From assembly GCA_965247375.1 (NCBI GenBank), contig CBDFHU010000092.1, positions 66,704 to 130,703 of the forward strand: 64,000 nt of DNA, read 5' to 3'. Position numbers and translations under genes: made by a program. Under the pieces are notes generated by a model. The model was not told where the DNA came from. It saw only the letters and a program-made list of their open reading frames with translations, and did not search any database. Positions 27,533 through 36,518 of this stretch are shown in pieces (the first letter of the stretch is position 1; every line of letters starts with the position of its first letter). This DNA is from Arsenicibacter sp965247375. Lineage in GTDB: Bacteria > Bacteroidota > Bacteroidia > Cytophagales > Spirosomataceae.

Positions 27533-27594
27533 TTTACCACATAGGCACATAGAGAAAACTAATTCTTTGTTTTTCTATGTGCCTATGTGGTAAA
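27533..27594. terminator. 20-bp inverted repeat between convergent genes (ACCACATAGG family)
   Basis: TTTACCACATAGGCACATAG (27533-27552) is the exact reverse complement of 27575-27594, with a 22-nt A/T-rich loop. It sits between the stops of two converging genes and likely serves as a two-way terminator. The motif ACCACATAGG recurs at 35111-35120 beside the IS110 element, so it belongs to an interspersed repeat family. Confidence 0.7.
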
Positions 27595-27607
27595 CAATAT
27601 GTCGCTT

Positions 27608-28132
27608 TTAGCGGACCCAGAACCGGTTTTCCTGATCAAGGTCAGCCGAGAATACCCGGGCCTTAACAATCTGTCCGTCTTTCACCGTATAGACATCAAT
27701 GTTATCGACGGTAAGCACCTCGCCGGTCGGGCGGGCGGCGGTCCAGTGTAGCAGGCAGGCGATCTCGTTGCCGTTTTCGGCCAGCACCTTGATGTCGGTT
27801 AACCGCATGGTATTTTCGGTGAGACTGAACATGCCGCCTACCATCTGAAATACATCCGTTTTGGAGCGTTTAATGCCCGAAAAGGTATTATTACCCGGCT
27901 GATTCCATTCGACGTTATCGTGAAGTGAGGCGGCTAATGTGGCCTGATCGCCGGTCTGAACGGCTTTCAAAAAAGTACTGACAACCTGAGTGGCTTGATT
28001 TTTCATGTATTCTGAGCGGTTTTGTTGTTGAAAAGGAATGGATTGACTGACTAAAACCGGTTGTGTCCGTAGCTGGATAAGAGCGTCGGTCACCGGAAGC
28101 AGAGCGGTAAGGAGCAAAGCAACTGTCTTCAT
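27608..28132 (-). CDS. NTF2/SnoaL-like protein
   Basis: From the ATG at 28132 the product is 174 aa and begins with a hydrophobic segment (MKTVALLLTALLPV), suggesting export. An internal ATG at 28006 would give a 124-aa cytosolic form, and the choice is uncertain. The domain has the NTF2-like layout: VVSTFLKAVQTGDQATLAAS, LHDNVEWNQPG, the RPTGEVLTVDNIDVYTVKDG strand and the end FSADLDQENRFW. Relatives include ketosteroid-isomerase-like enzymes and stress proteins with no set substrate. It is divergent from the AraC regulator, which may control it. Confidence 0.75.
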   Translation of the reverse strand: MKTVALLLTALLPVTDALIQLRTQPVLVSQSIPFQQQNRSEYMKNQATQVVSTFLKAVQTGDQATLAASLHDNVEWNQPGNNTFSGIKRSKTDVFQMVGGMFSLTENTMRLTDIKVLAENGNEIACLLHWTAARPTGEVLTVDNIDVYTVKDGQIVKARVFSADLDQENRFWVR

Positions 28133-28270
28133 CGGTATTGCGTTTTGTTTCGACAAAAGTACCGGCGGCGCAGGGTGTATGACTTACCCGATTCCGCCAA
28201 TCAGTTGTCATTTCACGCCATATCTTTCAGTGGCGGACAACCGGCATTACCTTGCAGAAAATTTCCTGCT

Positions 28271-29278
28271 ATGAATGCATACCAACACCAGTTTATGTGG
28301 CATTTGCTGGCCTATGCCGTACAGCGGAACGTCTCGCTGCCGGCGTTGTGCGCGGCCAACGGGATCGACGAACAGGCATTTCGTGCGGGCCGGTTGCCGG
28401 ATCTTACAGAGCGGCAGGTAATCAATCTCTGGCAACAGATCAGTGCGGCTACCCATGATCCGTTACTGGGGCTCCATTTGGGCGAGTCGCTGCAACTGGC
28501 TGCACTGGGTATTGTGGGTGAACTGGTAAAGTTTAGCCGGACGATCGGGGAGGGAGTCGCACAGGCCGCGGCTATGCTGCCGCTGGTGACAGATTTATGG
28601 CGGATGGACGTAGAAACCTCAGGGCCTGTTTGCACAATCCGGTTTACGCCGGAGCTGGTTCAAGGACCTGAACCGCTTTCGTTTATACACCGGCAGATGC
28701 TGGATATGCTGCTGGCATTTACGCTGCACGAAGTAAACGGACTGGTGTTCAGCCGGATGGCGCCGGTCGCAGTGGGGCTGCCGTATGAACCGGCCGAACC
28801 GGCTGAGTATGCCCGCGTGCTGCGGTGTGATCAGATCCGGACAGGAACGGACTGTTATCTGAGATTTGACAAACAGGTCTGGCAGGAGCCGGTTATGACC
28901 GCGAATTATGAACTGCAGCAGTATTTTCTGAAAAAAGCTGCGGAAATGATGCAGGAAAAAGTCCTCCGGCAATCCCTTCGGGAACGGGTAGAAGCGTATC
29001 TGATTGCCAATGCATACCTTGGCATACCGACTATTGAGTCCATTGCGGCTAATTTTAATACGAGCGCCCGCAGCCTGCAACGCCGTTTGCAGCAAGAAGG
29101 GGTTTCATACCAGCAACTAACCGATCAGGTCCGGAAAACGCTGGCGCTGCATTATCTACAGGCCCGGAACTATCCGGTGAAGGAAATTTCGTATCTGCTG
29201 GGGTATAATGAACTGAGCGCCTTTACACGGGCTTTTCGTCGCTGGACCGGCACCAGCCCGTCAGCCTGGCGGGCCTGA
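28271..29278 (+). CDS. AraC-family transcriptional regulator
   Basis: The ATG at 28271 gives 335 aa; the frame is open further upstream but with no domain there. Residues 10-190 fit the Arabinose_bd/ArgR-like ligand domain of this subfamily (LPDLTERQVINLWQQI, DPLLGLHLGESL). The C-terminus is a two-helix-turn-helix AraC domain (TIESIAANFNTSARSLQRRL, then VKEISYLLGYNELSAFTRAF with RRWTGTSPSAWR). It is divergent from the NTF2-like gene and convergent with the quinone reductase, five bases apart. Regulators of this type often act on adjacent genes. Confidence 0.9.
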   Translation: MNAYQHQFMWHLLAYAVQRNVSLPALCAANGIDEQAFRAGRLPDLTERQVINLWQQISAATHDPLLGLHLGESLQLAALGIVGELVKFSRTIGEGVAQAAAMLPLVTDLWRMDVETSGPVCTIRFTPELVQGPEPLSFIHRQMLDMLLAFTLHEVNGLVFSRMAPVAVGLPYEPAEPAEYARVLRCDQIRTGTDCYLRFDKQVWQEPVMTANYELQQYFLKKAAEMMQEKVLRQSLRERVEAYLIANAYLGIPTIESIAANFNTSARSLQRRLQQEGVSYQQLTDQVRKTLALHYLQARNYPVKEISYLLGYNELSAFTRAFRRWTGTSPSAWRA

Positions 29279-29283
29279 ACCAT

Positions 29284-30249
29284 TCAACTGATAGTAAGGA
29301 TGATTTTGCCGATATGCTGGCTGCTATCCATAAGCCGGTGTGCATCGGTGGCCTGCTCAAGCGGAAAAACAGCATGAATAACCGGCTTAATCTCACGGCG
29401 GGTAACCAGCGGCCATACATGTTTTGCCACGTCTGTGGTGAGTTGTGCTTTGAAATCAGCATCACGTGGTTTCAAGGTACTGCCGCTGATAACCAGCCGT
29501 TTTGTCATGATCTCCATGATGTTGATTTCGCTTTTTGGCCCGCTCATGGCATTAATGAACATCAGCCGACCGCCCGTCCGCATCAGCCGCAGGTTTTTGG
29601 CGGTATAGCCACCGCCAACCATATCCAGAATGACGTCGATGCCGTAGGACTTCAGTTCTGTTTCAAAGTCATGGGTCTTATAATTGATGCACCGGATTGC
29701 CCCGAGCGATTCGCAGTAAGCCGCTTTTTCATCGCTGCCGGCGGTGGCAAATGGTACGGCTCCGAACGCTTTCGCCAGCTGAATGGCCGTGATGCCAATG
29801 CCGCTGCTGCCGCCATGCACCAGAAAATGTTCACCTGCCCGTAAAGCCGCCGACTGGAAAATATTGGACCAGACGGTCAGAAGCGTCTCTGGCCACGACG
29901 TGGCTTCGGTCATCGGCATATCCGATGGCACTGGCAGGCAGTGCCGTTCATCGACAACCACATACTCCGCATACCCGCCGTTGGCAATGAGTGCACAGAC
30001 CGCATCGCCTGGCAGCCAGTGATTGGCATCGGGGCCGCAGGTTTCGATTACCCCTGCTACTTCGAGGCCCGGAATCTGCCCCGACGGATCGCCGCCGTAT
30101 TTTCCCGCCCGTTGCAGCAGGTCGCTGCGGTTTAGGCCCGCCGCTTTCACATGAATTAATACCTGCCCCGGCCCGGGCGTTGGTTTTGGAATCTCCTGAA
30201 GCTGTAAAACGTCGGCGTCGCCGGGCTGCGTAATCACAATGGCTTTCAT
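29284..30249 (-). CDS. NAD(P)H quinone oxidoreductase (PIG3-like, zinc-free MDR)
   Basis: From the ATG at 30249 the product is 321 aa. It shows the GroES-like fold of medium-chain reductases without the zinc ligands: VKAAGLNRSDLLQRAGKYGG, then PGLEVAGVIE and GDAVCAL. The Rossmann part has FLVHGGSSGIGITAIQLAKA for NADPH, ATAGSDEKAAYCESLGA, and DVILDMVGG. That pattern is typical of PIG3-like quinone reductases, which reduce quinones or reactive enones in the cytosol. It converges on the AraC gene. Confidence 0.9.
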   Translation of the reverse strand: MKAIVITQPGDADVLQLQEIPKPTPGPGQVLIHVKAAGLNRSDLLQRAGKYGGDPSGQIPGLEVAGVIETCGPDANHWLPGDAVCALIANGGYAEYVVVDERHCLPVPSDMPMTEATSWPETLLTVWSNIFQSAALRAGEHFLVHGGSSGIGITAIQLAKAFGAVPFATAGSDEKAAYCESLGAIRCINYKTHDFETELKSYGIDVILDMVGGGYTAKNLRLMRTGGRLMFINAMSGPKSEINIMEIMTKRLVISGSTLKPRDADFKAQLTTDVAKHVWPLVTRREIKPVIHAVFPLEQATDAHRLMDSSQHIGKIILTIS

Positions 30250-30317
30250 ATCCGGAATTGTTTTGGCGGTAAACTGTGCCAATATAACTCACTTTCTTTG
30301 TTCTTTTGTTTTCGTGA

Positions 30318-30412
30318 AATGAGCGTGGGCCACGAAGGCACGAAGACGGCAGGGAGCACAAAGAAAAACGAAAGAACTTAGTGCCCCTTCGTTTCTTCCC
30401 GTCTTCGCGGTT
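30318..30412. repeat. Imperfect inverted repeat (CACGAAGGCACGAAGAC type)
   Basis: The left arm contains CACGAAGGCACGAAGACGG (from 30331), and the right arm ends CCCGTCTTCGCGG (30398-30410). CGAAGACGG/CCGTCTTCG pair exactly, with further partial pairing (GGGAGCAC against GTGCCCC). It lies between divergent genes and may overlap their promoters. It looks like another interspersed palindrome. Confidence 0.5.
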
Positions 30413-30426
30413 ATAAAGTAAATGGT

Positions 30427-31752
30427 ATGCAGACAAAACAACCGCCGTATTTCTGGCAGGATCACCTGAATCTGATCCGGTTTGTGGGCAAGTGGGCCCT
30501 GCTCGTAATTCCCGTCGCCGTTGCGGGCGGAACAGCCAGCGCCCTCTTTTTGTGGATGCTCGACGAGGCAACCCGGCTTCGGTTAGCCTGGCCGGCTCTG
30601 TTGTTTGGCTTACCCTTAGCCGGTGTGCTGATTGTTTGGGTCTACCAGCAGGCCGGCAAAAAGACCGAACAGGGCAATAACCTCCTGATCGACGAGATTC
30701 ATCAACCCGGCGGCGGTGTGCCGGGCCGGATGGCCCCTTTTGTGCTACTGACCTCGGTATTGACGCATTTGTTCGGCGGCTCGGCGGGGCGCGAAGGAAC
30801 GGCCGTGCAGATGGGTGGCAGTCTGGCCGGTATGATCGGTCGCTGGCTGAAGCTGTCCGAAGCCGATATGCGGACGCTGCTCATGGCCGGTGTAGCAGCC
30901 GGTTTCGGGGCCATTTTCGGTACACCGCTGGCCGGTGCTATTTTTGCGCTCGAAGTGCTGACGATCGGCCGGATGGAATACAGTGCCCTGCTGCCCTGCC
31001 TGATGGCCAGTATACTGGGAGACATTGTCTGCTCGGGTTGGGGCATTTACCATACGCATTACACAGTTCTGTTTTCCGGAAGGGAACTGCCTGTTTTTTC
31101 GGCGGAACATAACTGGCTGGTGGCAAAAACGGCCCTGGCCGGTTGTGCGTTCGGGTTGGCCGCGCTGCTGTTCTCAGCGCTCAATCATGGCTTTCAGCGG
31201 CTATATAAGCAATATGTTCCCTCGGTTTATCTCAAACCCGTAATCGGCGGTCTGGTACTGCTTGGTCTGGTGTATACCTTAGGTACCCGCGATTACCTGG
31301 GTCTGGGCGTAACGGCGCAGCGCGTAGGGGGCGTGTCCATTCTGAGCGCGTTTGAACCTGGCGGGGCCGATCCGCTCAGTTGGTGGTGGAAACTGTTGTT
31401 TACGACGATCACACTCAGCAGCGGTTTTAAAGGGGGGGAGGTAACGCCGCTCTTCTTTATCGGGGCCTGCCTGGGCAACTGGCTGGCCGGTCTGATGAAT
31501 GCGCCTGTCGATCTGTTTGCGGCCATCGGGTTTATTGCTGTTTTCGGAGGCGCGGCCAATACGCCGCTGGCCTGTACAGTCATGGGGCTGGAACTGTTCG
31601 GCGCCGATAACCTGATTTTCTTTGCCATCGGTTGTTTTGTGGCGTATCTCTTCAGCGGTCACCGCAGTATTTACATGGCGCAGCGCATTGGCGCGTCTAA
31701 AACCGACGATGCCATTCGAAGCACCATCCAGCGGCTGAGTGACCGGCACTGA
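30427..31752 (+). CDS. CLC-family anion transporter, probably CLC-F fluoride/proton type
   Basis: The 441-aa membrane protein has the CLC fold. The motif GGSAGREGTAVQMG (GREGT at 121-125) replaces the usual GKEGP, and GFKGGEVTPLFFIGA corresponds to the central helix pair. The first anion-site loop reads GNNLLIDEIH (83-92) in place of GSGIP. The GNNL loop with GREGT is the pattern I associate with the fluoride-exporting CLC-F branch, so fluoride resistance is the most likely role; chloride transport is the alternative. No fluoride riboswitch was recognised in the 177-bp upstream gap, which holds an inverted repeat. Confidence 0.85.
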   Translation: MQTKQPPYFWQDHLNLIRFVGKWALLVIPVAVAGGTASALFLWMLDEATRLRLAWPALLFGLPLAGVLIVWVYQQAGKKTEQGNNLLIDEIHQPGGGVPGRMAPFVLLTSVLTHLFGGSAGREGTAVQMGGSLAGMIGRWLKLSEADMRTLLMAGVAAGFGAIFGTPLAGAIFALEVLTIGRMEYSALLPCLMASILGDIVCSGWGIYHTHYTVLFSGRELPVFSAEHNWLVAKTALAGCAFGLAALLFSALNHGFQRLYKQYVPSVYLKPVIGGLVLLGLVYTLGTRDYLGLGVTAQRVGGVSILSAFEPGGADPLSWWWKLLFTTITLSSGFKGGEVTPLFFIGACLGNWLAGLMNAPVDLFAAIGFIAVFGGAANTPLACTVMGLELFGADNLIFFAIGCFVAYLFSGHRSIYMAQRIGASKTDDAIRSTIQRLSDRH

Positions 31753-31819
31753 TGCGGTAATTTTCAGCAGATACCTTAAATCCACGATTGTTACTGCTTT
31801 TATAGAAAATACGAACCCT

Positions 31820-33046
31820 ATGATCGCTTCACATGCCGCAGTATTCCCCGCAACCCGTTCCGGCCGACGTGTATTGTCTGTCGATATTTTCCGGGCCATC
31901 ACGATGCTGACCATGATCTTTGTCAATGATCTGTGGTCGCTCAGCGGCATACCGGACTGGCTGGAACATGCCCGGGCCGATCAGGATTTTCTGGGTTTTG
32001 CGGATACGGTATTTCCCTGTTTTCTGGTTATCGTGGGCATGTCAGTGCCGTTTGCCGTTCAGCAGCGGTTGGCCAAAGGGGATACATACGCCACTATTCT
32101 GGTGCACATCGCGATCCGGTCATTTGCCCTGATCCTCATGGGCGTATTTACCGTCAATATTTCTGACCTGAACGAAGAGGCTTCCGGGATAAGCAAAGCC
32201 TGGTTTCAGATTCTGATGGTGGCTGGCTTCTTTCTCATCTGGAACCAATACCCAAAGCGGGACGGCGGGCAGAGGTGGTTGTTTACGGGTTTACAGTTAG
32301 CCGGAATCGTCCTGTTATTGGTGTTGGCCTTTCGCTTTAACGGAGGTGCCGGCGACAACCTGACCGGCATGACCCCGCAGTGGTGGGGAATTCTGGGGCT
32401 GATCGGCTGGACCTATCTGACCTGTGCAACGCTGTATCTGTTCTTCCGGAATCAGTTTGCCGCATTGGTTGCCGCCTGGTTTGTGTTTAATAGTCTACCC
32501 GTGGCGGGGCATGCCGGATGGCTGCGTCAGGTATGGCCTGACGGTCCGCAGGACTGGATATTGGGGAACGGAGCGTTCAGCGCCTTTACGTTTACCGGCA
32601 TCCTGACTACGCTGCTGGTAAGCCGCTGGCAGGAGGAGCAACAGGCTGGCCGGATTCCGGTTTATCTTACAGGAGCCGGTGTTCTTTATATTATCGCCGG
32701 TATCATCTCCCGTAACGTCTTCATTATCTCCAAAATACAGGCAACATCGACCTGGATCTGGCTTTGCTGCGGAATTGCGCTGATTGTGTACGCGGGTATT
32801 TACTGGCTGGTTGACCTGAAGGGAAAAGCCGGCTGGTTTGATCTGATCAAGCCCGCCGGAACCAGTACCCTGACCTGCTACCTGATTCCGTATGTATACT
32901 ACAGTGTTGCCGATTTGTCGGGTATCACCTTGCCGGCCATCCTGACGACCGGCGTGATCGGCCTGCTGAAATCCCTGCTATATGCGTTGCTGGTGATCGG
33001 AATAACCGCCATATTGGGTAGGTTGAGGGTCAAGCTTAAGTTATAG
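31820..33046 (+). CDS. NagX/YeiB-like multi-helix membrane protein (heparan-acetyltransferase relative)
   Basis: The start at 31820 (MIASHAAVFPATRSGRRVLSVD) gives 408 aa with about ten to twelve membrane helices. The N-terminal pattern RRVLSVDIFRAITMLTMIFV followed by LEHARADQDFLGFADTVFP is characteristic of the DUF5009/COG4299 group related to human HGSNAT and NagX. Members are thought to move acetyl or similar groups across the membrane to sugars. It may follow the CLC gene in one transcript (67-bp gap). Confidence 0.8.
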   Translation: MIASHAAVFPATRSGRRVLSVDIFRAITMLTMIFVNDLWSLSGIPDWLEHARADQDFLGFADTVFPCFLVIVGMSVPFAVQQRLAKGDTYATILVHIAIRSFALILMGVFTVNISDLNEEASGISKAWFQILMVAGFFLIWNQYPKRDGGQRWLFTGLQLAGIVLLLVLAFRFNGGAGDNLTGMTPQWWGILGLIGWTYLTCATLYLFFRNQFAALVAAWFVFNSLPVAGHAGWLRQVWPDGPQDWILGNGAFSAFTFTGILTTLLVSRWQEEQQAGRIPVYLTGAGVLYIIAGIISRNVFIISKIQATSTWIWLCCGIALIVYAGIYWLVDLKGKAGWFDLIKPAGTSTLTCYLIPYVYYSVADLSGITLPAILTTGVIGLLKSLLYALLVIGITAILGRLRVKLKL

Positions 33047-33135
33047 CCGGAGCGGCGAATAGTTTCATCGGCGGGTAATCGATCGTGCAGAAGAAAAACG
33101 TAGATTCGCACGTATTTCTAAACCTTATCCTGAAG

Positions 33136-34422
33136 ATGAATTTTCGTCTCACTGTTTGGCTGACGTATTGTCTGCTGTTACTGGCCGGATCGGCCGCTGT
33201 GGCGCAAACGGATGAATTTATAACGGGTGATCCGTTGCCGGATGCTCCGGAACTGGCACCGCGCGGCGCCTACAAAGTCGGGGTCAGAACCATGAAACTG
33301 ACGAATCCGGGACAGCCGGATATCCTGAAGGCCAAAGACGGAAACGTACCAACCTACGACCGCCCGTTAACCATCGAAATCTGGTACCCTGCCCGGATTC
33401 CGCAGGGACAAACTGACCGGACGGTGTATGACCAGGTGATGGGGCAGGCCAATAACCCCCAGCGGCCGATTATTCCCTACACCTTTCAGGGACGCGCGTT
33501 GCGGGATGCCGAACCCGTACGGGAAGAAAAGCCGTTTCCGCTGATTATTGTCTCTCATGGCTATCCCGGGAGCCGCTATCTGATGACCTATCTGACCGAA
33601 AATCTGGCGTCGAAGGGGTATGTGGTCGTCGCCATTGACCATACTGAATCGACGTACCGGGATATGGCTAATTTTACCAGTACGCTGCTTAACCGCCCGT
33701 TTGACGATCTGTTTGTGCTGAACGAAATGGCCCGTCTGGGAGCAAAAGACAGCAAGACATTTATGGCCGGCTTGTTCGATGCGACGAATACGGCCATTAT
33801 CGGCTACTCGATGGGTGGGTATGGCGTGGTAAACGTGGGTGGTGCCGGCTACAGTCAGCAGGCCGTAGCCTTCTTCAAACAAAGTACCGGTAGTGATGCC
33901 CTGAAATTACGGGCGGCGGGTTCTCCGGCCATGACGGCCGCGCCGGATCCCAGGATAAAAGCCATTGTCGCCTTTGCCCCGTGGGGGATGGAGCGCGGTT
34001 TCTGGGATGCTGAAGGACTGAAAGGACTGCGGTTGCCAACCTTGTTTATTGCGGGTGAAAAAGACGATGTTTCCGGTTACGAAAAAGGGGTTAAAGCCAT
34101 TTTCGACGGAGCCGTCAATGCCGATCGCTACATGCTGTCGTACATCAATGCCCGGCACAATGTGGCACCGAACGCGCCGACGGCAGCGGTGATGAAACCG
34201 GGTGTATCCTGGAACGAATACATGCATTATGCCGAACCTGGCTGGAATGAACGGCGTATCAACAATATAAACCAACATTTTGTGACGGCTTTTATAGGTA
34301 TGCACCTGAAAGGGCAGGATAACCGGAAGTATTTGGATGTGCCCGAAAAAATAACTGACGGCGTCTGGCCAGGTTTTAAACCACGGGGCGTTGGCCTTGA
34401 AATGCGGCATCAGAAACCATAA
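33136..34422 (+). CDS. Secreted alpha/beta hydrolase (dienelactone / PAF-acetylhydrolase-like)
   Basis: I choose the ATG at 33136, which begins a signal peptide (MNFRLTVWLTYCLLLLAGSA... AVAQ); product 428 aa. The hydrolase core has the oxyanion strand PLIIVSHGYPGSRYL, the nucleophile elbow GYSMGGYG, an acid in IAGEKDDVSGYE, and a likely catalytic His in NARHNVAP. An insert carrying DPRIKAIVAFAPWG matches the COG4188 group of dienelactone-hydrolase-like and PAF-acetylhydrolase-like proteins. It is predicted periplasmic; the ester substrate is unknown. Confidence 0.85.
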   Translation: MNFRLTVWLTYCLLLLAGSAAVAQTDEFITGDPLPDAPELAPRGAYKVGVRTMKLTNPGQPDILKAKDGNVPTYDRPLTIEIWYPARIPQGQTDRTVYDQVMGQANNPQRPIIPYTFQGRALRDAEPVREEKPFPLIIVSHGYPGSRYLMTYLTENLASKGYVVVAIDHTESTYRDMANFTSTLLNRPFDDLFVLNEMARLGAKDSKTFMAGLFDATNTAIIGYSMGGYGVVNVGGAGYSQQAVAFFKQSTGSDALKLRAAGSPAMTAAPDPRIKAIVAFAPWGMERGFWDAEGLKGLRLPTLFIAGEKDDVSGYEKGVKAIFDGAVNADRYMLSYINARHNVAPNAPTAAVMKPGVSWNEYMHYAEPGWNERRINNINQHFVTAFIGMHLKGQDNRKYLDVPEKITDGVWPGFKPRGVGLEMRHQKP

Positions 34423-34489
34423 AACCAGTTGAGCGATTGACTGCCAAGGGCTTAATGGCGCTGATCATGCAATCACTCAATCATTCATT

Positions 34490-35098
34490 ATGATTCGTAT
34501 CAATAATACTACCTCATTCCCGCTTAGTGAAACGCTGTTTGTGTTTGCACTGGAGTCGGAAGCGGGGACTTCGTTTGACGGGCAGCGCACGCTGTTCACG
34601 GGCATCGGCAAAGTAAATGCTGCCGTTAAATTGACCCGCGCTATTCATCAGTCGCGGCCAAAACTGATTGTAAATCTGGGCTCGGCGGGCAGTGATGTGT
34701 ATAAAAAAGGTGATGTGGTTTGCTGCACCCGGTTTGTACAGCGTGACATGGATGTCCGGGGGCTTGGGTATGAGCTCTATGAAACACCACTGTCCGGAAT
34801 TCCGACGGTGCTGTCGTACGGATTGACCCTCGATGGCCTGACTCAAGGTATTTGCGGAACCGGCGACAGCTTTGACATGAGTCACGCCGAAACAATCTAC
34901 AATGTGGTTGATATGGAGGCCTATCCGCTGGCGCTGATCGCGATGCAGGAGCAAATCCCTTTTCTCTGCCTGAAATACATCACCGACGGGGCCGATGATG
35001 CTGCCGCCGAAGACTGGAATATTCTGGTACACCGCGCCTCGGAGGCCTTCAGCGGACTGTTGTTCGCCAAGGCCCTGACGGTGGAGGAGTCTAAGTAG
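34490..35098 (+). CDS. Nucleosidase of the MTAN/PNP superfamily
   Basis: The 202-aa protein fits the phosphorylase/nucleosidase fold: VFALESEAG near the start, TGIGKVNAAVKLTRAI, VNLGSAGS, and the active-site strand VVDMEAYPLALIA followed by ITDGADD. These are the MTAN hallmarks (the ME pair binding ribose, the late Asp acting as acid). It should cleave methylthioadenosine, S-adenosylhomocysteine or a related nucleoside. It is slightly shorter than standard MTAN (about 230 aa), so its substrate is less certain. Confidence 0.85.
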   Translation: MIRINNTTSFPLSETLFVFALESEAGTSFDGQRTLFTGIGKVNAAVKLTRAIHQSRPKLIVNLGSAGSDVYKKGDVVCCTRFVQRDMDVRGLGYELYETPLSGIPTVLSYGLTLDGLTQGICGTGDSFDMSHAETIYNVVDMEAYPLALIAMQEQIPFLCLKYITDGADDAAAEDWNILVHRASEAFSGLLFAKALTVEESK

Positions 35099-35201
35099 GG
35101 TGAAATTATTACCACATAGGTGCTGTGTTAAAAAGCAACGTTGTGGGGTAAAAAATATATATTTGTGTAGATGATGCAGCAGGTCACGGCCTGCATGCCC
35201 C

Positions 35202-36251
35202 TCAGGCAGGACAGCAGCGCTGGGCCTGCCTGTTTTGTTGATAAGCTACCTCATAGTCCCGTTCGGTTTTATGTAAACTATAGGCCAGTACCAGTAACTT
35301 CCGCTGTACGGCCACCAGTGCTTTCATTTTTACTTTGGTCCGTTCATAGACCCGGTTGTATAGATCCTGTAAAGGCCCCTGATAGCGGATACTTGTCAGC
35401 GCGGGCCAGTACAGGGCCTTGCGCAGATGACGGCTACCCCGTTTGGAGATGTGTCCGGGCTTGTTAAGACTACTGCCCGATTGCTGACGCACCACATCAT
35501 AGCCTGCATAACTTACCAGCTGCCCCTTGCTGGTAAACAACTGAAAGCCATTGGTCTCTGCCAGCAGTATGACCGCCGTCAGCCAGCCCACCCCCTGTAG
35601 CGTCGTCAGCCGCTGCACGGCCTTTTGCAGTGAGGCATCGGCCTTGATCAGTGCCTTCATGTCCGCTTCGATCTCCGCCAGCTGAGTGGCCAGTAACGCC
35701 AGCCGTTTGGCCAGCCGCTCCAGATGGGCGCTGGTGGCCCCCTTACTGTGCTGTAGGGCATGCTGCTGGTTTTTGACCTGTGTTTGCTGCTGCTGCAGCT
35801 GGCTCCGCTCCCGGCACAGCTGTTTGAGGGTATACATCTGTTCGCTGGCCGGTTGCCACTGCGTCAGCCGGCGTTCCAGCCCCAGCCGGGCCAGCATGTG
35901 AGCATCCACCTGATCGTCTTTACTGCGCAGATTGAGGCTTTTGGCATAGGCTCTGGCCTGATTGGCCAGCAACACACTCAGCTGGTATCCCTGCTGATGA
36001 AGGAACCAGGCCAGCGACTCATGGTAGATGCCGGTGGCTTCCAGGACGATCTGCAGGGGCAGTTCGGTTTGTTTATACCGGGTTTTTATCCAGCGATGTA
36101 GCTGATCAAAGCCCTCAGGTGTATTACTGACGCTACCACTGGCGATAATGCGTAGGGAGAGATCACTGCGTAATTCACAGAGGCAGAGGGCCATTTTATC
36201 TTTGGCCACATCAATGCCGACACTGTAGCGGAGAAGAGGTAGTGTTGTCAT
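35202..36251 (-). CDS. IS110-family transposase (DEDD recombinase)
   Basis: The 349-aa protein has an N-terminal RuvC-like DEDD domain: Asp14 in VGIDVAKDKM, Glu71 in LEATGIY, and KDDQVDA at 111-117. A Gln-rich coiled coil follows (about 145-215), then the C-terminal Transposase_20 domain with LQGVGWLTAVILLAE and SYAGYDVV. The QSGSS segment (257-261) holds the candidate catalytic serine. It is full length and unbroken, so the element may be active. IS110 recombinases use an RNA made from the element's own non-coding end to choose target and donor sites. Confidence 0.95.
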   Translation of the reverse strand: MTTLPLLRYSVGIDVAKDKMALCLCELRSDLSLRIIASGSVSNTPEGFDQLHRWIKTRYKQTELPLQIVLEATGIYHESLAWFLHQQGYQLSVLLANQARAYAKSLNLRSKDDQVDAHMLARLGLERRLTQWQPASEQMYTLKQLCRERSQLQQQQTQVKNQQHALQHSKGATSAHLERLAKRLALLATQLAEIEADMKALIKADASLQKAVQRLTTLQGVGWLTAVILLAETNGFQLFTSKGQLVSYAGYDVVRQQSGSSLNKPGHISKRGSRHLRKALYWPALTSIRYQGPLQDLYNRVYERTKVKMKALVAVQRKLLVLAYSLHKTERDYEVAYQQNRQAQRCCPA

Positions 36252-36259
36252 GGTAAAAA

Positions 36260-36465
36260 AGTCGTTTCTCGTCCATAGGGCCTGCTCATGGACAAATGAG
36301 CGGCATAGGTGCTGTTGTGACTAAAGGGGTACTGCCAGTCAGGGATACACTATGTGAGGACATACCCGATGGTTGTATAGACACATTCGCCTCCTGACTG
36401 ACTGACCCAAGTTCGCTGTTTTACCCCTGACAAAAAAACTCCCGCTAACATACGAGTTGCTGTGT
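36260..36465 (-). ncRNA. Candidate IS110 bridge RNA region
   Basis: This non-coding stretch lies upstream of the transposase start, where IS110-group elements encode their bridge RNA. CAGTCAGG (36335-36342) pairs with CCTGACTG (36393-36400) around a loop of about 50 nt. GCTCAT/ATGAGC forms a second small hairpin near 36284-36301. The 12-mer CATAGGTGCTGT (36304-36315) is repeated exactly at 35115-35126 across the element's 3' junction, as expected of a guide matching the target or donor DNA. Boundaries and fold are inferred. Confidence 0.5.
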
Positions 36466-36518
36466 CAGGTAGATAGTACATAATGGGTATATCTAAAGGT
36501 CCACGCAACGCGTAAACG

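Larger units (their letters stand above)
35121..36465 (-). mobile_element. IS110-family insertion sequence, about 1.34 kb
   Basis: The transposase gene is flanked by an 8-bp direct repeat TGCTGTGT (35121-35128 and 36458-36465), which I take as marking the element ends with a CT core at 35123 and 36460. The element lacks terminal inverted repeats, as expected for IS110. Outside the 3' end lies ACCACATAGG, the motif of the palindrome at 27533, so the insertion seems to have hit an intergenic repeat. Exact ends are inferred and could be off by several bases. Confidence 0.65.

Noticed and set aside
27533..27594. MITE with target-site duplications
   Set aside because: The palindrome has no clear flanking duplication and no internal sequence; it fits an interspersed terminator-like repeat better.
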